From NCBI GenBank assembly GCA_903916165.1, contig CAIWVR010000379.1, positions 1 through 6,361 on the forward strand: a stretch of 6,361 nt of DNA, in the 5' to 3' direction. Numbering within the stretch: position 1 is the first letter of the stretch; each line of letters begins with the position of its first letter. The stretch is from an uncultured Hyphomicrobiales bacterium (GTDB taxonomy: Bacteria; Pseudomonadota; Alphaproteobacteria; Rhizobiales; Beijerinckiaceae). Shown piece by piece: positions 1 through 6,242 of the stretch. A program made the translations under genes and the position numbers. The notes under the pieces are model-generated. The model worked only from the letters and a program-made list of their open reading frames with translations, was not told the origin of the DNA and did no database searches.

Positions 1-419
1 TCGACGCCCTCGAGCTGGCAAGCTGCAAGGAAGGTGTGGCGGCCGCCCGAACAGAAGCCCATCACGCCGACCTTGCCATTGCCTTCGGACTGCGCGCGCA
101 GGAAGTCCATCGCGCCCTTCACATCACCCACGACTTCCGCGTCAGAAGCGCCACCGGCGGCGCGCGCCTTGGCGGCGAGATCATCTGGCGTACCAGGGGC
201 ATGACGAAAATAGAGATGCGGGGCGATGGCCGCAAAGCCATGATGGGCGAGCTTGCGCGTCGCTTCCATGGTCCAGTCGTCCCAGCCGGGCATGTGATGG
301 ATCAGCACGACGCCCGGAAACGGACCCTTGCCCGACGGTCGCGCGTAATAGGCCTCGCCCGTGGCACCGTGAAACCCCTTGAACGAAACGATATCGGCGA
401 CCATGCCTCGATACGACAT
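1..419 (-). CDS. Dienelactone hydrolase family protein (3' end cut by window)
   Basis: The first 139 codons are present. The fold is alpha/beta hydrolase of the dienelactone hydrolase family, cytosolic enzymes that open lactones or cleave related esters with a Cys-Asp-His triad. Visible are the strand PGVVLIHH (residues 35-42), the segment FAAIAPHLYFR (62-72), and the nucleophile elbow GFCSGG (121-126) with Cys123 as presumed nucleophile. The Asp and His of the triad would lie beyond the window. At the position of the classical family's active-site Glu (IHE/QE-IFG region) this protein has His42, in HHMPGWDD, so a classical chlorocatechol-pathway dienelactone need not be its substrate. The start at 419 is supported by GGGAGGAG at 434-427, 7 nt upstream; the in-frame Met6 has no such site. 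It lies 103 nt after the UdgX-fusion gene and has its own candidate promoter. Family is fairly sure, substrate unknown. Confidence 0.85.
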   Translation of the reverse strand, partial: MSYRGMVADIVSFKGFHGATGEAYYARPSGKGPFPGVVLIHHMPGWDDWTMEATRKLAHHGFAAIAPHLYFRHAPGTPDDLAAKARAAGGASDAEVVGDVKGAMDFLRAQSEGNGKVGVMGFCSGGRHTFLAACQLEGV

Positions 420-450
420 TGTTTTTCTCCTCCCGATGAAAACCGGCGCG

Positions 451-478
451 ATGCTAGGGAAAAGGGCGCGAATGTCAA
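451..478 (-). promoter_or_regulatory. Candidate sigma70-type promoter for the dienelactone hydrolase gene
   Basis: On the minus strand TTGACA (478-473) is followed after 16 nt by TAGCAT (456-451). The -35 is a perfect match and the -10 matches TATAAT at four of six positions. Transcription would begin near 444, leaving a leader of about 25 nt that carries the strong GGGAGGAG ribosome site. It sits in the 103-nt gap after the repair genes, so the hydrolase is probably expressed apart from the SOS-type promoter. This is by consensus match only. I saw no clear terminator in this gap, so read-through from the upstream pair remains possible. Confidence 0.45.
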
Positions 479-522
479 AGGGGGAACTGCATGCGCACGG
501 CATCTACCGTTGTCACGCGCTT

Positions 523-1971
523 TCAGATGCCGCAGGCGATCTCCCGCGCCTTCGACAGATCCCGCACAAAGGCCGCAAATTCCCGCTCGCGATCCTCGCT
601 GTCCTGCAGACGCAGAAGATAGGACGGGTGGATCGTGACGAAGACATGGCCAGCAAAGGGCGAGGACAGCACCTGCCCGCGCACATGCGACATCACATGG
701 CTCTCGCCCGTGAGGCTGCGCACCGCGCTCGCGCCCAGCGCAATGGCGAGGCGCGGCTTCAGACGCGCGGTTTCCTGCTCCAGCCACCACCGGCAGGCGT
801 TGATCTCGGACACATTGGGCGACTTGTGCAGCCGCCTCTTGCCGTGCGGCTCATTCTTGAAATGCTTCACCGCATTGGTGACATAGGCGCGCTCGCGCGA
901 AATGCCGGCCTGCGCCAAAGCACGATCAAATATCTGCCCCGCCGGGCCGGTGAAGGGCCGGCCTGTCAGGTCTTCATTGTCGCCCGGCTGCTCGCCGACG
1001 AACAACAGTTCGGCATCCGCCTGGCCCTCGCCGAACACGGTCTGCGTTGCATTCGCCCACAGCGGACAGCGCTTGCAGCCTGCCGCCAGCTGGCGGAGGC
1101 CGTCGAGCCCCTCGAGCAGCTCGGCGGGAGCGCGCGCAGCCTCGGTGCGGGCGACGATCCGGGGGCTGCGTCTGGGAGCGAGCGTCGGCGCCGCCTCCAC
1201 CATGGCCACGGAGCGCCCCTCGGCGCGCTCGATCAGCGACGGGATGAGGCTGCTCTCGGGCAGGTTCTTCCAGTAGCGCATCGGCATTTCGCGCTTCATC
1301 GCCGCCACCTTGAGGCGAGCGGGATTGAAAATGCTCGCGTAATAGGTTCGCCAGAAATCTTCCAACCGATCGGCGGCTGGTGCCTTGTCCTGTGTCACGC
1401 CCGGCGTGAAGCGCAATGCCGGGCGGTCCCAATGGACACAGACGTCGGGCGTCAGGATCGACCAGCGCATATTGGCGAAACGGTCGCGAAAGAACGGCGC
1501 CGTCAGCCGCACGACATGATGCTCGGGTTCGAACCAGGCGACGAAGGCCGGCTCCACGCCGTCCTCGCCGGCAAGCTCGCGGAACCGCACGAAGGCGGTC
1601 ATCTTGTGCCGCTCGCGCGACACCGCCTTCACCATGGTGCTGGCGGCATAAACATCGTCATCGGTGGCGAGGTCTAGCAGGCGCGGCTGGTCCTGCAATC
1701 GCCGCAACAAGCGGTAAAGAAGCGCAAAGCGCTCGGGATCGCGATGGCAGATAGCGTAGCGCGCGAGATCGGGAAAGGCGCGCGGCACGCGCGGCGCCGC
1801 GCCGCCCTCGATGTCCGGCAGCACATCGGCGGGCGCGGCGAACAGGTCTGCCGCTTCGCCCTTCACCTGCCAGACGACATCTGCCGGTGTGGCGCGCGCC
1901 ATCAGGAGCCGCCGGGCGGCCTCCCGCCAGCCGTCGAAATCTGACGGGTGGGCAAGATCGACGCGGATCAT
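523..1971 (-). CDS. DUF4130 / UdgX-family uracil-DNA-binding fusion protein
   Basis: This 482-residue protein has two parts. Residues 1 to about 245 match the DUF4130 family (SAM_7_link type), of unknown activity, ending in MRYWKNLPESSLIPSL (231-246). A Pro/Ala/Arg-rich linker (about 247-285) leads to a UdgX-type uracil-DNA glycosylase domain (about 290-482). Motifs there are GEQPGD (326-331), GRPFTGPAGQ (337-346), VTNAVKHF (364-371), the R-loop KRRLHKSP (378-385) and HPSYLLR (448-454). In mycobacterial UdgX the R-loop His attacks the uracil site and stays covalently bound to DNA; the equivalent here is His382. Fe-S ligands are probably Cys299, Cys302, His370 and Cys393, with His replacing the usual third Cys of family 4 enzymes. 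It starts in an ATGA overlap with the radical SAM gene, which argues for translational coupling. Free-standing UdgX is about 200 residues; the fused form is a known architecture. The DUF4130 role is unknown. Confidence 0.93.
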   Translation of the reverse strand: MIRVDLAHPSDFDGWREAARRLLMARATPADVVWQVKGEAADLFAAPADVLPDIEGGAAPRVPRAFPDLARYAICHRDPERFALLYRLLRRLQDQPRLLDLATDDDVYAASTMVKAVSRERHKMTAFVRFRELAGEDGVEPAFVAWFEPEHHVVRLTAPFFRDRFANMRWSILTPDVCVHWDRPALRFTPGVTQDKAPAADRLEDFWRTYYASIFNPARLKVAAMKREMPMRYWKNLPESSLIPSLIERAEGRSVAMVEAAPTLAPRRSPRIVARTEAARAPAELLEGLDGLRQLAAGCKRCPLWANATQTVFGEGQADAELLFVGEQPGDNEDLTGRPFTGPAGQIFDRALAQAGISRERAYVTNAVKHFKNEPHGKRRLHKSPNVSEINACRWWLEQETARLKPRLAIALGASAVRSLTGESHVMSHVRGQVLSSPFAGHVFVTIHPSYLLRLQDSEDREREFAAFVRDLSKAREIACGI

Positions 1972-3203
1972 CCAAACAGGCTCAACTGCTGCGGCTTGAT
2001 GACGGGCGTGAGCTGTGCGGCCAGCGCGACCGCGTCGATGCTGGCACCGGGCGTCCAGTCGAGTGCCGTAATAAAAGGCCGGACATTTTTCAGCGAGCGC
2101 GTCAGCCGCGCGACATCGGCCAGCCGCAAGGATGCGATGCGGCGCATGCGAATCAGCTTTTCGACGCTCTTCACACCAAGGCCCGGCACGCGCAGCAGCG
2201 TCTCGCGCGAGGCGCGGTTGACGTCGACGGGAAAGCCATCCCGGTTCGAGAGGGCCCAGGACAGTTTGGGATCGACCGCCAGATCGAGCATGCCATCCTT
2301 CATCGAGCCGACGATGTCATCGACCGAGAAACCATAGAAGCGATACAGCCAGTCGGCCTGATAGAGCCGGTGCTCGCGCATCAGCGGCGGCTTCAGGAGA
2401 GGCAGCGCGGCGGCCGCGGACGGGATCGGGCTGAAGGCGGAATAATAGACGCGGCGCAGGTCGTAGCCGCTGTAGAGCGTCGCGCTGGTGCGCACGATTT
2501 CGCTATCGGCTGCGCCATCGGCACCGACGATCATTTGCGTGCTCTGCCCGGCGGGCGCGAAACGCGGCGCATGTTTGGCCGTCTCGGCCCTTGCCTCGTC
2601 GAGACGCAGCCGCAACCCGCCCATCGCCTTGCGAATCGATCGCGCATCTTTCTGCGGCGCAAGCTGGGCGAGGCTTTCCTCGCGCGGCAGCTCGACATTG
2701 ATCGACAGGCGATCAGCATAGAGCCCGGCCGTCTCGATCAGCGCCGGATCGGCGTCGGGAATGGTCTTCAGATGAATATAGCCCTTGAACCCATGCGTCT
2801 CGCGCAGCAGCTGAGCGACGCGCACCAGCTGCTCCATCGTGTAATCGGGCGAGCGGATGATGCCCGACGAGAGAAACAGCCCCTCGATATAATTGCGCTT
2901 GTAGAAGTTCAGCGTGAGGTCGACGACCTCCTCCGGCGTGAAACGCGCGCGGCGGACATCGCTCGACACGCGGTTCACGCAATAGAGGCAATCGTAGATG
3001 CAATGATTGGTGAGCAGCAGCTTCAGCAGCGAGATGCAACGGCCATCGGGCGCATAGGAATGGCAGATGCCCATGCCGGTGGTCGAACCCATGCCGCCCG
3101 CCCGCGCATTGCGCTTGCCGCCGCCGCTCGAGGCGCAGGACGCATCATATTTGGCCGCATCCGCGAGGATCGCGAGCTTGGACATGCTGTCGAGCTGAGC
3201 CAT
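1968..3203 (-). CDS. Radical SAM DNA modification/repair protein (rSAM_link_UDG type)
   Basis: 411 residues, matching the putative DNA modification/repair radical SAM family (TIGR03916) that accompanies DUF4130/UdgX proteins. The radical SAM cluster motif is CIYDCLYC (Cys68, Cys72, Cys75), which binds a [4Fe-4S] cluster that cleaves S-adenosylmethionine. Upstream, Cys23 (in YDASCASSG), Cys47 (GICHSY) and Cys56 (GRCISL) could hold a further cluster. The barrel runs to about residue 250. A helix-hairpin-helix (about 325-351, VDVNRAS...RVPGLGVKSV) suggests contact with DNA backbone. The last residues, PQQLSLFG (404-411), contain an exact beta-clamp-binding pentapeptide. The start at 3203 has AGGCAGG (3216-3210) 6 nt upstream; the alternative Met7 has no ribosome site. 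It is the first gene of a two-gene operon and lies directly downstream of a promoter with an SOS box. No reaction is established for the family that I know of. Confidence 0.92.
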   Translation of the reverse strand: MAQLDSMSKLAILADAAKYDASCASSGGGKRNARAGGMGSTTGMGICHSYAPDGRCISLLKLLLTNHCIYDCLYCVNRVSSDVRRARFTPEEVVDLTLNFYKRNYIEGLFLSSGIIRSPDYTMEQLVRVAQLLRETHGFKGYIHLKTIPDADPALIETAGLYADRLSINVELPREESLAQLAPQKDARSIRKAMGGLRLRLDEARAETAKHAPRFAPAGQSTQMIVGADGAADSEIVRTSATLYSGYDLRRVYYSAFSPIPSAAAALPLLKPPLMREHRLYQADWLYRFYGFSVDDIVGSMKDGMLDLAVDPKLSWALSNRDGFPVDVNRASRETLLRVPGLGVKSVEKLIRMRRIASLRLADVARLTRSLKNVRPFITALDWTPGASIDAVALAAQLTPVIKPQQLSLFG

Positions 3204-3230
3204 TTCAAACCTGCCTCACGCCACCTGAGT

Positions 3231-3245
3231 GTTCTTCTTTTGTTC
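3231..3245 (-). promoter_or_regulatory. LexA/SOS box (GTTC-N7-GTTC) controlling the rSAM-UdgX pair
   Basis: The plus strand reads GTTC (3231-3234), the T-rich spacer TTCTTTT, then GTTC (3242-3245). On the coding strand this is GAAC-N7-GAAC. It is an exact match to the direct-repeat operator used by alphaproteobacterial LexA. It lies 28-42 nt upstream of the radical SAM start codon, and its distal half is part of the predicted -10 hexamer, so a bound LexA would block RNA polymerase. Eight fixed bases give about 0.2 chance matches per window of this length on both strands, and one other match does exist inside a coding region (4269-4283). Position and the T-rich spacer are what make this one convincing. 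Confidence 0.75.
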
Positions 3246-3270
3246 TAGCAACACGCGACCCAACGGTCAA
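3242..3270 (-). promoter_or_regulatory. Promoter of the rSAM-UdgX operon
   Basis: On the minus strand TTGACC (3270-3265, five of six consensus bases) is followed after exactly 17 nt by TAGAAC (3247-3242, four of six of TATAAT). Transcription would start near 3235, giving a leader of about 31 nt before the ATG at 3203. The -10 hexamer shares four bases with the SOS box, the usual layout of a LexA-repressed promoter. The -35 overlaps the stop codon of the GH15 remnant. Consensus reading only; no start site is known. Confidence 0.6.
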
Positions 3271-3479
3271 CGTGCGGTGGCATCTTTCTGCGGCACAAGA
3301 TCGTGAGAGGCGCGGGCGCGCTCCGGTCCCCGGCGGCGATCAAGATTGAGGGCCTTGTTGACCAGGCCGACATGACTGAAGGCCCGCGGGATATTGCCAA
3401 GCATCTGGCGCGAGACCGGATCATGGACCCGGCAAACAGGCCGACATCATTCGAGAGGGCGGCACACCCTCGCAAGACG
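3267..3479 (-). pseudogene. Decayed C-terminal remnant of a GH15 (glucoamylase/trehalase-like) glycoside hydrolase
   Basis: Two adjacent minus-strand frames together resemble the last 70 or so residues of glycoside hydrolase family 15 proteins. The first frame gives ALSNDVGLFA (about 3460-3431). After a frameshift near 3428-3432 the next frame gives DPVSRQMLGNIPRAFSHVGL, then VNKALNL, and ends in PQKDATAR with a TGA at 3269-3267. Family members typically show NDVGL, a short acidic stretch, DP, LGN and the FSH segment in one frame near the C-terminus. Intact proteins are roughly 600 residues, so the catalytic (alpha/alpha)6 barrel is almost wholly missing and this fragment cannot be active. 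The similarity may extend weakly to about 3520, but it then meets the hairpin behind the cysteine hydrolase. The recognition is from memory of the family pattern, without an alignment. Confidence 0.7.
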
Positions 3480-3483
3480 TGTC

Positions 3484-3516
3484 GCGCCGCCAAAGCTTTT
3501 TCCAGCTTGGCGGCGC
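3484..3516 (-). terminator. Strong hairpin after the cysteine hydrolase gene, possible operon terminator
   Basis: GCGCCGCCAA plus GCT (with one bulged A) at 3484-3497 pairs with AGCTTGGCGGCGC at 3504-3516 around a 6-nt loop. That makes a stem of about 13 bp, starting 15 nt beyond the hydrolase stop codon. There is no U-tract on the minus-strand transcript after the stem, so this is not a textbook intrinsic terminator. It could act as a Rho-assisted terminator or protect the 3' end of the mRNA. The transcript order suits an operon end, since only a pseudogene and a new promoter follow. Confidence 0.45.
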
Positions 3517-3530
3517 GCCTTGGCGTGCGA

Positions 3531-4292
3531 TCAGGCGACGACCTTGAGCGCAGGCGCACCGGGAACTTTCGGCGCATTATAGAGGCTGGCGTCAAGCGTA
3601 TCCATGAAAGCGAGCACGTCCGATGTCTTCACCACGTCGGCATATTTCGCATTCATGTCACACAGGTTGATCGCATGACTGGCCTGTGAGCGATCAAAGC
3701 AGCCCTCCTCGGCCAGCGCGATGCGATAATTGAGGCTGAACGCGTCGAGCACGGTCGCGCGCACGCAGCCCGATGTCGTCGTGCCTGTCACGATAATGCT
3801 GTCGCAGCCAAGCAAGGTCAGATAGCTCGTCATGTTGGTGCCGAAGAAACCCGACGGCTTCTGCTTCAGGATGACGATGTCCTGTGCCGACGGCGCGATT
3901 TCGGCGACGATCTCGTTGCCGTCGACATTGTTCGTCACCTTCGGTGCCTCACCGCCGCGCGCATTCTTCCAGCTCCAGGAGCCCGCATCCCAATTGTCCT
4001 CACGACGGACGCCAGTCGTGTAGATGACGGGCACGCCACGTTCATGCGACTTGTCGATCAGCGCGCGCAGGTAGGGCATGGCCACCCACGCGTCCTCGCC
4101 GCAGGAATTGCGCCATTTCTTGATGCTTTCCAGGATCGGCGTCGGCTTCTCGTCGCAGAAGGCGTAATTGACGTCGATCACCAGCAGCGCCGGACGCTTG
4201 CCGAAGCCGCCGCGCGCGCCGTAGCCCGATGTCCCGAACACGGCCTTGTCACGCTCGGTGAGAAACTTGTTCCAGATAGGTTCGTCCGTCAT
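3531..4292 (-). CDS. Cysteine hydrolase, isochorismatase / N-carbamoylsarcosine amidase superfamily
   Basis: 253 residues, a usual length for the CSHase-like branch with an extended N-terminus. These cytosolic enzymes hydrolyse amide, carbamoyl or related bonds with an Asp-Lys-Cys triad. Seen here are ALLVIDVNYAF with Asp40; ILKQKPSGFFGT (141-152) with Lys143 as the probable catalytic Lys, four residues before Ser147 as in the family; and TGTTTSGCVRAT (169-180) with Cys176. TTSGCVRAT is closer to N-carbamoylsarcosine amidase and maleamate amidohydrolases than to true isochorismatases, so an amide substrate is more likely. The start at 4292 has GGAG (4302-4299) 6 nt upstream. It lies 27 nt after the binding-protein gene as last gene of the transporter operon, which suggests it acts on the imported compound. 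No predicted signal peptide, so cytosolic. Family is sure, substrate open. Confidence 0.9.
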   Translation of the reverse strand: MTDEPIWNKFLTERDKAVFGTSGYGARGGFGKRPALLVIDVNYAFCDEKPTPILESIKKWRNSCGEDAWVAMPYLRALIDKSHERGVPVIYTTGVRREDNWDAGSWSWKNARGGEAPKVTNNVDGNEIVAEIAPSAQDIVILKQKPSGFFGTNMTSYLTLLGCDSIIVTGTTTSGCVRATVLDAFSLNYRIALAEEGCFDRSQASHAINLCDMNAKYADVVKTSDVLAFMDTLDASLYNAPKVPGAPALKVVA

Positions 4293-4319
4293 GGAGATCT
4301 CCTGTAGCTTGGAAGAAAC

Positions 4320-5327
4320 TTATTTAGCGACTTCAGCCTTGGTGGCGGCGAGGAAGCGGTTGTCGATGATCGCGTCATATTGGACGTCCTGCTTCAGGAT
4401 ACCCGCCTCGCGCACGACCGCGCTGCCGGTGTCCCACGAGGCCTGCGAAATCGAGCCGTCCTTGCTCCACAGCTCGTCCTTGAACGTGCGGTCGAGCGTC
4501 GCCATCAGGTCTTCTTCCGACATGGTCGGAAATTCCTTCTTGGCGATTTTCGCCGCTTCCGCCGGGTTGGCGTAGACATATTTCAGGCCCTTCACGACGC
4601 CATTGACGAATTTTTGCACGTCGTCAGGCTGCTTCTGAATGGAGTCGAGCCGCACGTTCAGCGTCGAATAGGCATAGGGACCAAGCTCTTTCGGCACGTT
4701 CAGGAAAGGCTCGCCCCACAGGCCTTCCTTGATTCCCCGCGAAATCAGCGGCTCGGAGATGTTGCCTATTTCGGCGGCTCCCGACTTGACGGTGGCGATC
4801 ACCGCCGCCGAGGTCGTCTCGATCAGAGTCACATCATTCTTCACGTCGAGGCCATATTTTTTCACGAGATAGCGCGTGATGGAATTCGGCGTCCCGCTAT
4901 ATTGACCAACGCCGATCTTCTTGCCCTTGAAATAATCGGCCATGCTCTGGCCGGGCTTGGGCTCCATGCCCTTTCTGGCGACGAAATAGACGTTGCCGCG
5001 ATCGACGACATTCACGACGGCGCGCATCTCGCCGCCTTTCAGCTTGGCGAAAGCATTGTGCTCCGGCCCGCCGATGAAGGCGAAGGCCTGGCCCGTGAGC
5101 ACAGCCGTGGTATGGCCCGAGCCACTCTCGACCGTGAGCACTTTCACCTCGATTCCCTGTTCGGTGAAATAGCCGTTGGCGATGGCCGCATAGAGCGGCA
5201 AGTAGCCGATGCCATGCGTGGGCTCGGCGACGAGCAAGGGCGCTTTCTTGTCTTGCGCCAGTGCGCCCGCCGTCGCGCCGAGCGCGAAGACGGTGGCCAG
5301 TGCGATACGGCGCGTGATCGTGAACAT
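4320..5327 (-). CDS. ABC transporter periplasmic substrate-binding protein (SsuA/TauA/NMT1-like)
   Basis: 335 residues. The N-terminus MFTITRRIALATVFALG has a basic stretch, a hydrophobic core and an ALA-Q cleavage site after residue 24, so it is exported by Sec. The mature part fits the SsuA/THI5/NMT1 family: PLLVAEPTHGIGYLPLYAAI, then GYFTEQGIEVKV (53-64), the ligand-loop region VESGSGHTTAVLTGQAFAF, and the lobe-2 motif KGKKIGVGQYSGTPNSITRY. These proteins bind small organic ligands such as sulfonates, pyrimidine precursors, carboxylates or aromatics, so the family does not fix the ligand. An in-frame upstream extension exists to 5537, but it overlaps the permease gene by 185 nt and would bury the signal peptide. 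The start at 5327 is preceded by GGAG (5337-5334) with 6 nt spacing. Gaps are 25 nt to the permease and 27 nt to the hydrolase. Confidence 0.92.
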   Translation of the reverse strand: MFTITRRIALATVFALGATAGALAQDKKAPLLVAEPTHGIGYLPLYAAIANGYFTEQGIEVKVLTVESGSGHTTAVLTGQAFAFIGGPEHNAFAKLKGGEMRAVVNVVDRGNVYFVARKGMEPKPGQSMADYFKGKKIGVGQYSGTPNSITRYLVKKYGLDVKNDVTLIETTSAAVIATVKSGAAEIGNISEPLISRGIKEGLWGEPFLNVPKELGPYAYSTLNVRLDSIQKQPDDVQKFVNGVVKGLKYVYANPAEAAKIAKKEFPTMSEEDLMATLDRTFKDELWSKDGSISQASWDTGSAVVREAGILKQDVQYDAIIDNRFLAATKAEVAK

Positions 5328-5352
5328 GATGTTCTCCTTCAGGTGAACGGAC

Positions 5353-6225
5353 TTAGTGAACGATGCCTTTTTGCAGAACCTTCTCGAGCCAGGCGACTGC
5401 GACATACATGACCATGGAGAGTGCGGAGAGAACGAAGACCGCGACCCAGACGAGCGCGATTTCATAGGTCTGGCCGGCCTGCAGGATGGCGCGACCAAGT
5501 CCATGCTGCGACGACACGAATTCGCCGACGATGGCACCCGTCAGCGCAAGGCCGATGTTGACGCGCAGGATCGAGATGATCCACGGAATGCAGGACGGAA
5601 TGACGAGCTTGGTAAACACCTGCCACCGCGAGGCGCCCAGCGAATAGAAGAGCTTCTCCTGGTCACGGTCGACCGCCTGCACGCCGGAATAGGATGTGAG
5701 AGTCGACACGACGAGCGTGAGCGCCGTGGCGATGGCGACCTTGGAGGACAACCCCATGCCGAAGACCATGATGATCAGCGGCGCCAGAGCGAGCTTTGGC
5801 ATCGATTCCAGGCAGATGATGTAGGGCTGCATGATCTTCGCGTAATTGCGCGACCACCAGAACGACATGCCCAGCAGCGCGCCCGCCGTCGTGCCCAATG
5901 CAAAACCCATGAGCGTCGAGCGGAAGGTGAAGGCGATGTCTGTGAAAGCATCGCCCTCGGTGAAGAAGATGATTCCCATGGCGAGGATGGCGCTCGGCGA
6001 CGACCAGAAGAAAATGTCGACATAGCCGAGCCGGGCAGCGAGTTCCCAGCCGCCAAAAAAGGCGACGACAATGCCGATCTGGACCAAAGCGATGATCCAG
6101 GTGGGCCAGTCGTGGCGCGTCGGCAGCCGACGGATCGGGCGGCCTTTCGCGTCGGATTTTCCAAACAGGGCGAAGCCTTCAAGGAGCGATCTCGAAACGG
6201 GATAGGACGTTGTCTTGCCAGACAT
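5353..6225 (-). CDS. ABC transporter permease (SsuC/TauC-like, BPD_transp_1)
   Basis: 290 residues. After a polar N-terminus of about 40 residues, hydrophobic segments begin with WIIALVQIGIVVAFFGGWEL (about 43-62). Others lie around TLMGFALGTTAGALLGMSF, LALAPLIIMVFGMGL, VAIATALTLVVSTLTSY, ILRVNIGLALTGAIVGEF and, near the C-terminus, WVAVFVLSALSMVMYVAVAW, for six in all. The cytoplasmic EAA loop that docks on the ATPase is LFYSLGASRWQVFTKLVIP, with the conserved Gly of LGAS. The protein would form a homodimer in the inner membrane. The gene lies 17 nt after the ATPase gene and 25 nt before the binding protein, the usual order ATPase, permease, binding protein. The ribosome site before 6225 is weak (AGAG about 8 nt upstream), so translation may depend on the upstream gene. 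The protein ends GIVH with TAA at 5353. Confidence 0.93.
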   Translation of the reverse strand: MSGKTTSYPVSRSLLEGFALFGKSDAKGRPIRRLPTRHDWPTWIIALVQIGIVVAFFGGWELAARLGYVDIFFWSSPSAILAMGIIFFTEGDAFTDIAFTFRSTLMGFALGTTAGALLGMSFWWSRNYAKIMQPYIICLESMPKLALAPLIIMVFGMGLSSKVAIATALTLVVSTLTSYSGVQAVDRDQEKLFYSLGASRWQVFTKLVIPSCIPWIISILRVNIGLALTGAIVGEFVSSQHGLGRAILQAGQTYEIALVWVAVFVLSALSMVMYVAVAWLEKVLQKGIVH

Positions 6226-6242
6226 GTGTGTCTCTTTGGGGT

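Noticed and set aside
473..523. Possible terminator after the UdgX fusion gene.
   Set aside because: Only a short palindrome around TGCATGCGCA is present, with no stable stem plus T-run, so I do not call one.
379..1677. 432-codon plus-strand open frame.
   Set aside because: Antisense to the UdgX fusion gene, whose motifs are unmistakable. The translation is rich in Arg, His and Ala with no recognisable domain, as expected from high-GC3 codons read on the opposite strand.
1887..3248. 453-codon plus-strand open frame.
   Set aside because: Antisense shadow of the radical SAM gene with no known motif; no plausible ribosome site or promoter for it was seen.
3245..3595. 116-codon minus-strand open frame as a small gene.
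   Set aside because: It overlaps the end of the cysteine hydrolase in another frame, and only a short stretch (NDVGLFA) resembles a protein family, which continues in a different frame. It is better explained as the GH15 pseudogene.
4269..4283. Second exact GTTC-N7-GTTC match (spacer CAGATAG).
   Set aside because: It lies inside codons 4-8 of the cysteine hydrolase within an operon, its spacer is not T-rich, and no promoter is visible beside it. About 0.2 chance matches are expected in the window, so I treat it as coincidence, though LexA binding there is not excluded.
4380..5411. 343-codon plus-strand open frame.
   Set aside because: Antisense shadow of the substrate-binding protein gene, whose signal peptide and family motifs on the minus strand are clear.
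5328..5537. In-frame 70-codon N-terminal extension of the substrate-binding protein.
   Set aside because: It overlaps the permease gene, is Ser/Pro/Arg-rich, and would place the signal peptide internally. A good ribosome site supports the start at 5327.
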